Assembly: GCA_002803225.1 (NCBI GenBank)
Contig: NXFV01000374.1
Coordinates: forward strand, 1 to 64,000
Origin: Gamarada debralockiae
Taxonomy: Eukaryota; Ascomycota; Leotiomycetes; Helotiales; Hyphodiscaceae
Reading direction: 5' to 3'
DNA: 64,000 bases
Shown here one piece after another: positions 34,015-44,718 of this stretch; position 1 is the stretch's first letter; each line of letters begins with the position of its first letter. The notes under the pieces were generated by a model. The model had not been told where the DNA came from and made no database searches. It saw nothing but the letters and a program-made list of their open reading frames with translations. A program made the position numbers and the translations under genes.

Positions 34015-35524
34015 ATGGAGCAGAAGCCTATGCCCGGGAAGGCCAACCGGAGGCTGCCAGTCCCCCGATGCCCCTCCGAGCAATCGCGCAACAACCCCAT
34101 GAACGGGCCGTTATACATGCAGACCATCAACAACAAGGCCATGATCCGCCGCGTCCGGAGGAAAAGCGACGGCCCGATGAATAACTTGGCGCGCTGGCTC
34201 CTCGATAACCAGACGGGCTTCTCTTTCAACCTCATCGCCCTCCTCTTCCTCGCCCACATCTGCATGTCCCCGGCCCGACTCTACACCTCCAAATTCTTTA
34301 CTCTCTCGCACTACGACCCCAGGACGGGCCGGTATGCCGCCGGAACTGACGATCTGTACTTCATCGCCTTCTGCTTCATACTCTTCACCGGCCTGCGCGC
34401 CGGCTTCATGGAGCACATCCTGGCTCCCCTGGCCAAACTGTGGGGGATCTCCAGGAAGAAGGAAATCACCAGATTCTCCGAACAGGCCTGGATGTTAATC
34501 TATTACGTGGTCTTCTGGCCTCTCGGTCTGGTAGGCTACATGCATCTCTGAGCGTCAAAACGTCTATCTAACCTCTGAACAGCACATCTACGCCAACTCA
34601 CCCTACTGGCTCAACATGCAAGCCTTGTGGAAGGACTGGCCGAACCGCCAGCTCGAAGGCTTGACCAAGGCCTATATGCTGGCGCAATGGGCCTTCTGGC
34701 TCCAGCAGGTCCTGGTCATCAACATTGAGGAGCGCCGGAAGGACCACTGGCAGATGCTGTCCCACCACTTCATCACCATTGGTCTGATATCCAGCTCGTA
34801 CGCCTACCATCAGACCCGCGTTGGCAACCTGATCCTCGTACTCATGGACGTTGGCGATCTTATCCTGTCTGTGAGTGACCCCTTTTCACTCAATTGGTCT
34901 ATTTACTGACGGGCCGAACAGCTGGCCAAGTGCCTCAAGTATCTCGGCTTTGCCACTGTGAGTGATATCATGTTTGGCGTCTTCATGGTCTCTTGGTTCC
35001 TAGCGCGTCACGTTTTCTACATGATCACGTGCTGGAGTGTTTATGCAGATATTCCAAAGAATATCCGCAGCGGTTGCTACCGTGGCACCGCCACCAACCT
35101 GACCGGTCCGTTCCCAACCCCTGAAGGCTATGTCCATCTGCTCGAGCCATTCCAAGACCCCGAGGGCACCGTCTGCTGGAACGACAATATCAAGTGGGGA
35201 TTTCTGTCGTGCCTTCTCGTGCTCCAGGTCATGACCATCTTTTGGTTCTTCATGATCATCAAGGTAGCTATCAAGGTGATAAAGGGCGCAAACGCTGATG
35301 ACGTCCGCAGCGACGACGAGGTCGAGGAGGAAGAGGATGAGTATGTGTACGAAGAGGCCCAGCCGCTCGAGGAAGAGGTCGGCGTCGAGGCCATCGACCT
35401 GAAGGGCTGGGAACGCCGTACCGGAGTTAAGAGAGCCGCTTCGTCGTCAGGCGTCAGCTTGCCTGGACACAGCGACCGTAAGGAGTTGCTCGGCAGGATC
35501 GGGTGCGAAAAGCCGGTTGAATGA
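34015..35524 (+). CDS. ceramide synthase, LAG1/LAC1 (TLC-domain) family
   Basis: ER membrane enzyme that N-acylates sphingoid bases with acyl-CoA. Three exons: 34015-34530, 34583-34870 and 34922-35524; introns 52 and 51 bp; 1,407 nt, 468 residues. The ATG has an ideal context (CGCCATGGAG). The TLC domain holds the Lag1 motif with H233-H234 (MLSHHFITIG) and the acidic pair D261/D264 (LMDVGDLIL). Other family blocks are SPYWLNMQALWKDWP and SWFLARHVFY. Several hydrophobic segments precede and follow, and the tail is acidic (EEEEDEYVYEE), typical of fungal Lag1. Third codon positions are strikingly C-rich (long runs of ctc, atc, gcc, ttc), unlike neighbouring genes. Its neighbours are a broken regulator and a broken oxidoreductase. 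It may be a paralogue serving self-protection in a lost cluster, or simply the housekeeping copy. Confidence 0.93.
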
Positions 35525-35829
35525 GCAAGAAGCATTGGCGACGAGATCCTTGGACAGGACATACTACAGAGCCGGTATGGCTGCCAGACTGGTGCTCAGT
35601 GCAGAGAAGGCACGATGAGACGGTCCGGCAGAAGGGGGTTATTGTGTTCCTACATACCTTATGAATACGATACCTACAGGACCGGCGTAGATGCTCTCAA
35701 GAGCTAGACCATCTCGGCTCGGCGAGGTATATAGATTTGGAATTCAACCCCTCCCGGATGGCGGTTAGTGGACAAAGTATTATCAGTCCGATGTTGGCTC
35801 TTCTTGTGACATGATTTGCCAGTGTACAA
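35525..35829. other. 3' flank of ceramide synthase
   Basis: About 300 bases with no gene or repeat recognised. Confidence 0.5.
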
Positions 35830-37096
35830 TTATAGACTGTCGTACGTGCCCCCTTGGGGGATCAATTTTATTTGACTGATCCCCCGCTGGGAAATGCCGT
35901 TTATTCCAGTGATGGTTCACGGATCATCCTGCTCTTGCGGCCGAGAAGAAGCTCGTGCTTACGGTCTTCCACAGTAAGATCCCAAGATTCTCCTCTTTCA
36001 TCCCAATTGATGTCAGCGATTCAAGCCGATTTATTGGTCAAATTTGAATGGTTCAAATGGGGATGCAGTGTTCTCCTTCAGTAGATTCGTTGAAATCGCT
36101 CAGCTGAGGTGAATGATTGATTTGGACTATGCTAACATTTACGAGACAGACGTTGGGACGCCGATTTCGCCACTGTATCCGAGCTGGTTCTGAAGGACCT
36201 TGGCCGAATCGCTGAATTCGAGTCGCACTTTGACTGGCATGCGCCCCCTCCTCGTCCTGGTTGGGAAACTGCGTGGCATACGCAAGCTGGTTCAGGAGCG
36301 GCGGCGCTTTATGACTTGGGTTCGCACCTGATCGACCAAGTACTTTCAACTTTTCGGTATCCCGCAGTCGGTGACAGCGTTCCTGTATCACCAGCGTGAA
36401 AACGGTGCTCAGTGGGGTGATGCAGACTCGATGACGGTTCTGCTGCAGTACGACGACGGACCGTCTGTTATACTCAAGCCTCGATTATGAATGTGTAATC
36501 AAAACAGCTTAGGTTTTGGGTTCGCGGTACAAAAGAACCTATAAGAAAGTACGTCGGTTTGAATTGTTCAATTTCTTTCAGCGATTCAAATCATGATAAT
36601 CCATTTCTTCTGAGTGATTGGAAGCAATTCCAATTTTGTGAATCTGCAGTACCATCTCGATATCCAAGAGCCTCAAATCGTGAGCTGCAGCTACCAACCC
36701 GAGTCCGATGGCTTCGGAGAAGAACCCGAAAGCCACTATGGTCAGTTCAATGATCCAATCCTTTCTACCACACTTTCAGTGTTCGGTTTCTTTGAACGAT
36801 TCACACTTTCATTCTTCGAAACCCATAAGAGGAAAAATGCGGACTTCAAAAAGGTGTCCTCTCCGCAATCGATGAGCATGGTACCATTACGAGTGCTGTA
36901 CCCAACTTTGCCTGCTCCAACATACAAGGTCTTTTGGAAGAAGCTTACCGAGGCGTTGGATGAAAAGGAGGCTGTACCTGTAAAGCCGGAATCCGCAAGA
37001 GAGGTCATCAGGGTCACTGTATTGGCCACGCAAAGTGCGCTCGACAAGAGGTCGATTCCGGTAGTCCGAATCATTCAAATGTTCTCGGCGATTTGA
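35830..37096 (+). pseudogene. Gfo/Idh/MocA-family oxidoreductase pseudogene, copy 1
   Basis: Natural blocks of a Gfo/Idh/MocA NAD(P)-dependent sugar-type dehydrogenase in the correct order but in shifting frames. HPALAAEKKLVLTVFH is spliced over a 172-bp intron (35974-36145) to NRRWDADFATVSELVL and LGRIAEFESHFDWH. GSGAAALYDLGSHLIDQVL follows, then a one-base insertion before LFGIPQSVTAFLYHQREN and DSMTVLLQYDDG. RFWVRGTK and YHLDIQEPQIVSCSYQPE sit on either side of a second intron. Last comes YPTLPAPTYKVFWKKLTEAL up to the TGA at 37094. The N-terminal Rossmann fold is largely unrecognisable. At least two frameshifts and a stop (after ILKPRL) make it non-functional. Three introns or gaps contain copies of a GCGATTCAA-type motif (see findings). 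Confidence 0.7.
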
Positions 37097-37275
37097 AAGG
37101 ACCACAACTGAATTTGAAGATGAGCAAAGTTCAATACCAACAAATGCTATTTTAAATCATTCAGGTTTTCTCAGCGATTCACAAGTTCCAAACTTGCATT
37201 TCAAAAAGACAAAGATCCAGAGGAACACGTTGGTTTGGATCATTCAAGTTTTACGAACGATGTGAAAGCTTCGTT
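37069..37275. repeat. imperfect 80-88 bp repeat units
   Basis: Three units begin at about 37069, 37157 and 37237 with the shared core ATCATTCA(A/G)(A/G)TGTTCTC or TTTTCTCAGCGATT, spaced 88 and 80 bp apart; the rest of each unit is poorly conserved. Related cores occur at 36009, 36576, 36790 and 38308. This is a decayed minisatellite or dispersed motif; identity beyond the core is low. Confidence 0.4.
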
Positions 37276-38388
37276 TATCCAAAGTCTCCTGGTCCATTTT
37301 CCACAAGTGCTGCTCTGTCTAAATGAATTGCGAGTACTGCTCTTACCCGGAATCGCTTTCCCGCACATCGAAATCTTCTCCAATAACGTTTAGGATCTCT
37401 CAAATTTTCAGGATAAATCATCACTCTCACAGTGGGCCCAGGAAATGCACAATACTGAGTACTTTCGGATACGTACCATCGGCACTGTTGGAATGAGTAA
37501 TCAGTGACTCTGGTTCTAGGCAGATCACCAGTGGGTGACACTACTCATGACGGCCGGAAATTCTTCAAACGAAAACAAAACTCTCAACTTTCGAAATAAA
37601 CAATTAAGATGTTTATGTGATTTGTACTGCCGATAGTGCAGAATCGCATAGTTAACTTAATTTTTCTTCAAAAAGAAGTTGTGGTGAGATACGGTCTTTC
37701 TAAAGTTTCTGATCCGTCACGAATTCAGACACATCCTGGTGGATAGTGCTGCCTGCCGAGTCACATGGCATTACATGCCATCACATGACTTAGAGACCAC
37801 TTGATCAGCATGACAGTGTGACGTGTTCCATGAGTCATAGGGAGGATTTCTGTCTCTAAGTACAGACTACTATACTTGGTTTGTTCATTAGTATCTCCAG
37901 TATCTTCACAACCTTAATAATCCAACCACATTCTCCTACCCTTTTCGTCTATCACGTGACTATATTGCAAGAGGCACTTTCTTCACACAGCATTGTTACA
38001 CCAACAGCATTTCTGAACGCGTGTACAGCTGGAGTTGCTGAAGTGCCAATGAAACCTCACAAAACTGATTAACATACTACTCATGCCGCAACATTCGTCA
38101 AGGTGCGACACTGTTGATGTTGTGTAGTTCGGCTCGCCAATCATTTGGAAGCAATAAGCGTGGGTGGGCCGGGGCCCCTGTTGTTTCGAATTGCAAGCAT
38201 GAAGCACTTCAACTGACAGCGCCCCGAGGCTGTGTATAGGTGGGCAACTCAAAGTGCGTTATTTTTGTCTGTTCCCATTGATGTTGTCATTTTTAAATTT
38301 CCACTCTCTCAGCGATTCGAAATATTGCATACTTCAATCGTTATTGCCCTATACGCTGAGCATATTCACCAACGGGGTAGTGTAAAGG
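37276..38388. other. intergenic
   Basis: About 1.1 kb without a supportable gene. It contains CACATGGCATTACATGCCATCACATG (37762-37787), a short run of CATG-type palindromic words, and one more GCGATTCGAA core at about 38308. The last part is presumably the promoter of the next gene. Confidence 0.45.
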
Positions 38389-41095
38389 ATGAAGGACGAC
38401 GAATACCGCGACCTCAAACGGGAAGCCAAAGCCGCACGAATCTTCGTCAAGCCGACAAAGTACAGTCCATTTAATTCGGAAGGCGTACCTACAGACCATA
38501 AAGAAAAGTTTGCAATCATCCAGTCCCTAGGCAAAACTGCGTACTCTACTTACCAATATTGTCCTAACGTCGACACGCACGAAAAGCCATGGCAGTTGGT
38601 AAACACGCGAAGGGCACAACAACTAGTTCAATTTGCGAGCAAGTGCCGCAGGGAGAATCGCAATGAGGCTGGATGGAGGAATGAGGTTGAGTCCCGGGTT
38701 TTCGAGAGATTTGACTTCGAAATCGCTTGGTGAGCATGGCTGACAAAGCTCAGTTTCGTTACTTCTGGCTAATAACACTGTCAAATAAAGTAAACGATGC
38801 CGCAAAAGACTTTGGAGATCGGAGATTGAGGCAAACCCAAACTGGAGCAATAGCAAGACCAAGTCTCTAGAGAGTCGACAGCAGAGACGAGAGCAGTGTC
38901 AATGTAATCCTTCAGGCCGTTTGGGTGATTGGTAAGTCTTTAACACCAGATGAATATGGACAAAGATTGACGGAAATAAAGTTTGGATCCGGGAATCAGC
39001 GAAATATTTTCCTCGCGGCTACAAGAGACTGTTTTCGAACCTGGCGAGACAAGTCGTCAGTCGTCAAGTCCGAAACAAACCAAGAAACAGCCAGATCGAA
39101 TTCACGGACTTCAGCGAACCAAAAACTTTGAAAAGTTATTCGAAGAGCTATACGCCCATGATGAGCCGCAACGGTACCCACCTCGCACGATCGAAAAAGT
39201 TGTGAATTCCACAGTCACATCCGACAATGGAGGGGATCCACTCCTGTTCCCATTCCTTATTCTCGAAGCGAAACGTGAGAAGGATGCACAAAATTTTGAG
39301 CAGATGGAAATACAAACCGTCTTTCCGATCAGAAATATGCTGAAGCTTCAGTATGATTTGGTAAAGACACGAGGCAACACCATGGACGTACCTGGAGGGC
39401 CACTTGTTTGGTTTTTTGCAAGCCGAGGCGAAGACTGGCGAGTGTACGGAGCAGTAATCAATGAGGAAGAAGGAACACCGAATTATGTGAGTATCCTTAA
39501 CAGTATCCAACTGAGACAGTTCTGATAGCTGCTAGATCATCAACTATCTCTGGGGTGGGAGTGTTACAGGGCATGACGAAGCTTTGCAATTGATTCTCAT
39601 CGTGGATTACATCTTGGATTGGACGCGAGATATATACCGGCCCAATATCCTCCGACAACTCAAGTCCCTGCGCTCATCAACTTCGTCAGACTTAAATGAT
39701 GCTATGACATCTATCGTAGACCCCGATATCTACTCTGTCCAAGGAGAAGTGCAGCCATGGATGGAAGAGCAATACATAGAGATGATGGAGCCAGAGGAGC
39801 TTCTAGACCCTAACACGTCGGATGCGGTATCAGTCACTCTCGAGGATGGATCAGGAGATTTGCTGGAACAATTCAAGTGTCCACAAGGCCTGGTTCGTGA
39901 TGCACGGGTCATCGAGTCTCGCCTGCGCTCACTGTACATAACCCGTGACAACGCGGAAACTTTGCTTCAAGGCTTCGACAATCCGAAAACGAAAACTGTC
40001 TTGATTCGATCGATCTTAAGCACACTAAGTCGCCGATGTGTTGAACTGGAAAGCGATGACATTCTCCATGCAATTGAAGACAAATGGACGGGGAATGTCA
40101 GGCCAAGGCCCTCCTTTCAGCTACAGACTTCAACAGTTTATGCCCAGTTCAGAGTTTCTTACTTCATCAACCATGCTTGGGAGCAGGTTCGAGAACTGAC
40201 CTACCTGGCTGTCTCTAAGGATGCACGCGAGCTCCTGATAGAGCGCGCAAATTTTCGTAGTGCTATACGACGTTCCCACTTTAACCCACCGAAATGTACA
40301 GAAGAAGAAGTACTGCGCACGATCGACAAGTTTCTTCAACGCTCCGTTCGACAGGATTTTTGGGCTGCTTTGACGAGACGAACATACTTGACTGATATGG
40401 AAAGAAATCCCGAGTACAAAGAGAGTGCTTGCATCACAGCACCAGTAGATCAACCCGGCTCATTGAGGATGGCCAGCAAGCAAGATAAGGATCTCAAAAG
40501 CCCGGGGATTTCGATGCAAGATATTCTCCATCAAGTTTATAGAGCCTTTCGGATCGGCATCCGTGAGCCCTCCGAGCCATTTCTGCGAGTATCTACTTGC
40601 GTTACCTCGGAAGGTAGGCCTCTGGGGGGAAATTCGAAGTCCGACAAGGGATTTCCGGTCCGCAACGGCCAGTGTACCATGATGTTGGTGTATGGAGGCA
40701 TGCAAAATACCCGAAATGTCCCTATGTCTGAGCAGAAGCTGTGTCTTTTCATACTCGACGGTCCCTCGGAGCAGCTTCAACCTTTTTCTCTCGTGGCTAG
40801 ACTGCTATGGCATCTGTATCAAGACATAATCTATGCCACAGTTCGAAAAGGGACAATCGGTGTGACCAACAAGAAAGGCCAGGATAACAGGATTGAATTC
40901 CGCTTCAACATCAAGGAATCCGAGACTAGGCTGGAAGTTTCTAGAGATGAGCTGAGAAGAGAAGTTTTCGAGTGGATAAAAAGCATTGCTCCGACTGAGA
41001 CGCAAGAAGAACCAGATGAAGAAGGCGACTGCAGAATGGATACTACAGGAATTAAAGAACCTTTAGGAACAGAAAATAACCCTTATGTACTGTAG
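38389..41095 (+). CDS. uncharacterised protein with PD-(D/E)XK-like core, 848 residues
   Basis: Four exons: 38389-38729, 38791-38931, 38982-39486 and 39536-41095; introns 61, 50 and 49 bp; 2,547 nt with no internal defect. The N-terminal part is charged, with a Cys-containing basic block (CKRCRKRLWRSE and later QCQCNPSG). Residues about 235-330 look like a restriction-endonuclease fold. D242 and D246 precede a hydrophobic strand, then E256-A-K258 (LILEAKREKD) forms the ExK element. A helix with Q284 (MLKLQYDLV) and strands PLVWFFASRG and DWRVYGAVI follow. The long C-terminal half is helical and carries no domain I know. I recall related architectures among fungal hypothetical proteins, but nuclease activity is inference from the ExK pattern. 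The gene is intact amid decayed neighbours. Confidence 0.75.
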
Positions 41096-41413
41096 AGACT
41101 ATAGACGAGGAGGAATAGGGGTTTATTTACTTATATATATATTTACTATAAATACTCATAAATAATTCGAGTACTCAAATCTTACTACTCAACTCAACTC
41201 AACATCATAGGGTAACTATACTCAACTCGAGTACTACTCGAGTAGCGTTGAGTATTTGAGTATTTTTGTGAATACACTGGCAATTATCACACACTCCCGC
41301 CTGCTTTGAATTTATCAGCATTTTCAATTGATTTGGTAACAAGGATCACCCATCTGAGGCATCTCTAGTCCAAGATTGACAAATCTTCTTCCAATTCTTG
41401 CTAGCGTCCCCCC
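41096..41413. repeat. AT-rich tract with GAGTA/TACTC words
   Basis: Just past the gene end, 41130-41275 consists of TATATA runs followed by many copies of ACTCAA, CGAGTACT and CTCGAGTA. Parts can pair with each other (TACTCAAAT near 41173 with ATTTGAGTA near 41254; CGAGTACTACTCGAGTA near 41228). Low-complexity, hairpin-prone, non-coding. Confidence 0.5.
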
Positions 41414-41823
41414 TTAATTTGCTGCTACACTTCGCTCGTCATCTGCCTGATATTGAGCAATCTTAGCACGTATTATCTCCATAAGAATCTGGATCTTTAT
41501 TGCACGAGGGGAAGAAGCAATAACGTCAGATTTTAACATCTCTTTAGGAATACCAGATATTCGACTATGATTTCTACGAATTATAAATCCATCATCTTCA
41601 ATTGTTAGGCTCTGGCTAGAGGTAGGATGATCGGAGAAGAGCTGCTTAGATAATCTTGGCAATAAGGTCGAGCTGATATCCGAGGATGACTTCGACTTGT
41701 CGTACAAATCGGCTGGGCGTCTTTGATTTTCTTCATCATGCCGTTTTGACCATTAAAGGCCGGTGTCGACAGCTGACAGCTGAGGTGCTGAAGTGATTTG
41801 ATGACTCGGATTATACAACTCAT
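41414..41823 (-). other. uncharacterised minus-strand reading frames
   Basis: Two overlapping frames. 41707-41414 reads SKQLFSDHPTSSQSLTIEDD and IPKEMLKSDVIASSPRAIKI, which looks partly protein-like. It has no ATG of its own in the region and no recognisable family. Possibly a remnant. Confidence 0.2.
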
Positions 41824-41904
41824 CAGCGTAAACGTCCGTCATTGTTCGGTGGATTTTGGGCATCGTGCTTCTGTATGCTTAATTACGCAGTCGTCAGTAA
41901 TTGT

Positions 41905-42399
41905 CTAGTCAGAATCGAAACTTGAAGTCTCATCACTCCTTCGCCCCTCTTGTTCATACAGTGATAGATCCAATTTTGGATACTGCCGTATTGGGAGGGG
42001 CTCCTGAGATTGTGGGCGTGAAGGAACCAGAGACTTAGACAGGGGTCGCTCGTAATCATGAAAGTCATAAAGGTCATAAGTGACCTGCGGGTTCGAGGTG
42101 TTCGCAGTGAAGGGTGATGCTGGCCCTGCCGACCCTAACGATGATAAAGAAGGCTCTCGATGATGTGCTTTTGTCCTCAATGTCGGTGTCAGCTGTCTAC
42201 CCGAGAGCCAAAGGTTCGATTTCTCAACAATGGTCGTTGCGATCGACTCGTTCTGCTGTATTGTCGAAGTTGAATGTCGATCCCGCCATCCAAGCGACGA
42301 CCAAACACCGCGTGGAACTGAATTTTGTGCGGTACAAACCCGCAGGTTCAAGAACAATCTCAAGATCTTCCATAGGCCGGCAAATTGGCAAGCTGCCAT
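41905..42399 (-). other. uncharacterised 164-codon ORF
   Basis: ATG-started open frame whose C-terminal half is natural-looking and low in complexity (SLSSLGSAGPASPFTANTSN, then YDLYDFHDYERPLSKSLVP), like the disordered tail of a fungal membrane or regulatory protein. An overlapping frame (42424-42224) also looks plausible (LPICRPMEDLEIVLEPAGLY), so the true frame upstream is uncertain. It may be the tail of a gene truncated by rearrangement next to the MFS remnant. Confidence 0.3.
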
Positions 42400-42486
42400 C
42401 GACTGCTGGTATCAGATGGGTCAATGCATCCTGTTCCCGAATATTCTCTGACTCGTCTCGATGAATTAGCTGCGTCCTGGTATCTA

Positions 42487-42973
42487 TGTCGTGATGGTAA
42501 CTGAGTTTGCGGGCATCTTGGTCTCGCCTCCATACGGCTTTACATTCACAAGCTTAAGGTTCGTCTAAGGTGAGCAAATCGCCGTCTCAATCCTCCTGGT
42601 ACCGTTACCTGTGCATGGAGGCGATTTCCTGACCCGAGTGCTGGTGAAACGAAACAACGGAATTTCCGAGCCCGAATATCGCATCCCGATGCTATTGCTT
42701 GCCATAATCGTCATTATCAGCTTTGTCATCTTTGGTATGGCAGGGACTTACCCTACAGAACGGTCTCCTCGGGCCATCACCGTCTCTTACAACGCTGAAT
42801 ATTTTGGGTATATCGGCATCGTGCTCATTGGCTTCAGGTACTCACTCGACGGCTATGGCGAGCGTGCTGCTCCAATCTTGGTACTGATCTGTGCCATGCG
42901 AGGGCTCAATGCGCTCGGAATTTCTTTCGGCGTGACGAATTTCGCGCACGGCGAAGGGCTGAAGAGGCTCTGA
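42487..42973 (+). pseudogene. MFS transporter C-terminal remnant
   Basis: Reads as the last part of a major facilitator: TEFAGILVSPPYGFTFTSL, then a TAA at about 42555, then GEQIAVSILLVPLPVHGGDF, LTRVLVKRNNGISEPEYRIP, hydrophobic helices (MLLLAIIVIISFVIFGMAG) and YFGYIGIVLIGFRYSLDGYG, ending at a TGA at 42973. The stop falls in frame where related transporters usually have Gln (CAA), so a C-to-T change explains it. The upstream two-thirds of the transporter is missing. Family identity is from the loop and helix pattern of fungal MFS exporters. Confidence 0.6.
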
Positions 42974-43544
42974 ACAATTGCGCAATTATGATGGGACCTT
43001 TTTCTACTTTTGGACTTCCAGTTTTTGTGTTCAGCAAAAGATCAGAACTGCCACGATGCGGTATGCTGTGGTGACTGAAATTTGAGTGAGGAAGGAAGGA
43101 GGGAGGCTTGTAGATAGAAGCCAATTGCTATATCTAGAGAAATCCTAACTTAATTGGAGCGATAGACATTGGAAAACGGAAGAAAATTCCTCAAGAATAT
43201 GTAAGCTGGTGAGAAGATGCATTTGAACTTCACTTGGGGATGCACTGAGCGGCATGGATTCGAATTGTGGAGTCTCACAGAAGAGCTTGAAAGTAAATCA
43301 GCACACAAAACTTTTGTGTTTCTATCTAATGACCCTAACACAGTAGCGAGCGATATATTGCAAAAGAAACTAGAAAGACATGCTATCACAACCCATATAT
43401 ACACCAAGACCCTTTTCTATCACTGACCCATGCTATGCTCCTCTCACCAACAAAAGAAAGCCCAAGACAGTGAGATCCGATTGAAGGTCACGAGCAATCA
43501 AGTTAATGACTCCCATGACCCTCAACTGAGTTAGTATTGACCAT
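42974..43544. other. intergenic
   Basis: No gene recognised; short ORFs only. 3' flanks of the MFS remnant and of the secreted-protein gene. Confidence 0.5.
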
Positions 43545-44718
43545 CTAGATAGAGCAGCCAACATCGTAGACGACTAAGCTCTGTCCGCTGGTAGGAGCTG
43601 GCACGGAAGAGGCAGGAACAGAGAAGAGACGGCAGATTGGGGCAGCGCCTGAGGTCATCGTTCCGAATTCAAAGCTATTGAAGAATTAGCAGCGGATTCG
43701 TAATTTGCAGAAAGCAATAAAACTCACGATTGGCAAGAAGCATCAGCCTGGCATTGAGCCTTGCAAGCTGCAGCGCTGTCAATGTTTGATGGGGTGGAAA
43801 TTGGGCTGGCATTTCCACTTGGTCCGGTAGGTGCTGAGCCGCAAGTGTCACGAACAGCAAGCATTGGGGAGCCGTTAGTGTTTGAGCCTGGGTTGGAGGA
43901 GGAGCCAGTGCCAGATCCTGTGTTGCTGCCGGTGCTGGAGGAAGTGCTCGAACCAGTTGCGGCGCCAGTTGGGTTTGAGGCAGTTGGTACGACGGCAGGG
44001 ACTGAAGTGCATGCCTTGTCGTAGACGATGAGGTCGGTGGAGGACTGCTTGGGGACTGAGGCCGCGGCAACAGCGAAGAGCATGCATTCATCGACAGAAT
44101 TGACCATTCCAAAGACGAAAGACTCACAAGACGTGTCGGCTTCGCATTGTGCCTGGCATGCAGACGCAGTGGTGATACCCGTTGGCTGTGACAGAGGAGT
44201 TTGGCTTCCGCTACCAGAGGGTGCTGCACCGCAAGTGTCGCGGACGGCAAGCTTCTGGCCATTGGCACCGGTGGGGTTTGATGCGGTAGGAGCAACAGCT
44301 GGTACTGAAGTGCAAGCCTTATCGTAGACGATGAGGTTGGTGGAGGACTGTTTTGGGACTGAGGCTGCGGCGACAGAGTAAAGCACTGTGAAAACCACAG
44401 GATCAGTAATCGTATAATAAGGATTAAAAATCAGAGCTGAAACAAGCCAAAATGTAGATGTGAACGCTCGGAGAAATACGTACTGCACTCGTCAACGTTG
44501 TTCACCATACCGAAGACGAAGGATAGGCATGAGGCGTTGGCCTCGCACTGAGTCTGGCATGCAGCGGCGGTGGTAATACCGGTTGGCTGAGAAAGAGGCT
44601 GTTGACTGCCACTTCCGGCGGGAGCGCTGCCACAAGTGCTGCGAACTTGAATTGGGGAGCCGGAGACGGTGGCGAGGAGGGCCGATGCGGCAATAACGGT
44701 GGTGGTGAAGGTTTGCAT
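43545..44718 (-). CDS. secreted protein with three six-cysteine repeats
   Basis: Three exons: 44718-44484, 44385-43728 and 43674-43545; introns 98 and 53 bp; 1,023 nt, 340 residues. It begins with a clear signal peptide (MQTFTTTVIAASALLATVSG). Three repeats of about 75-90 residues follow. Each starts VR(S/D)TCG(S/A)AP, then has AACQ/KxQC, ASC or TSC, (V/T)DEC or PIC, a VPxxSS segment and VYDxxC, i.e. six Cys in the pattern C-x(n)-C-x3-C-x5-C-x(n)-C-x(n)-C. The pattern resembles apple/PAN-like modules of fungal extracellular proteins, but that is tentative. Repeats 1 and 2 are nearly identical; a Ser/Gly/Asn/Thr-rich linker (SSTSSSTGSNTGSGTGSSSN) separates 2 from 3. No GPI signal at the C-terminus. 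Likely released or cell-wall associated. Confidence 0.85.

Noticed and set aside
41905..42464. Minus ORFs as the 5' part of the MFS gene region
   Set aside because: They are on the opposite strand to the MFS remnant and show no transmembrane pattern.
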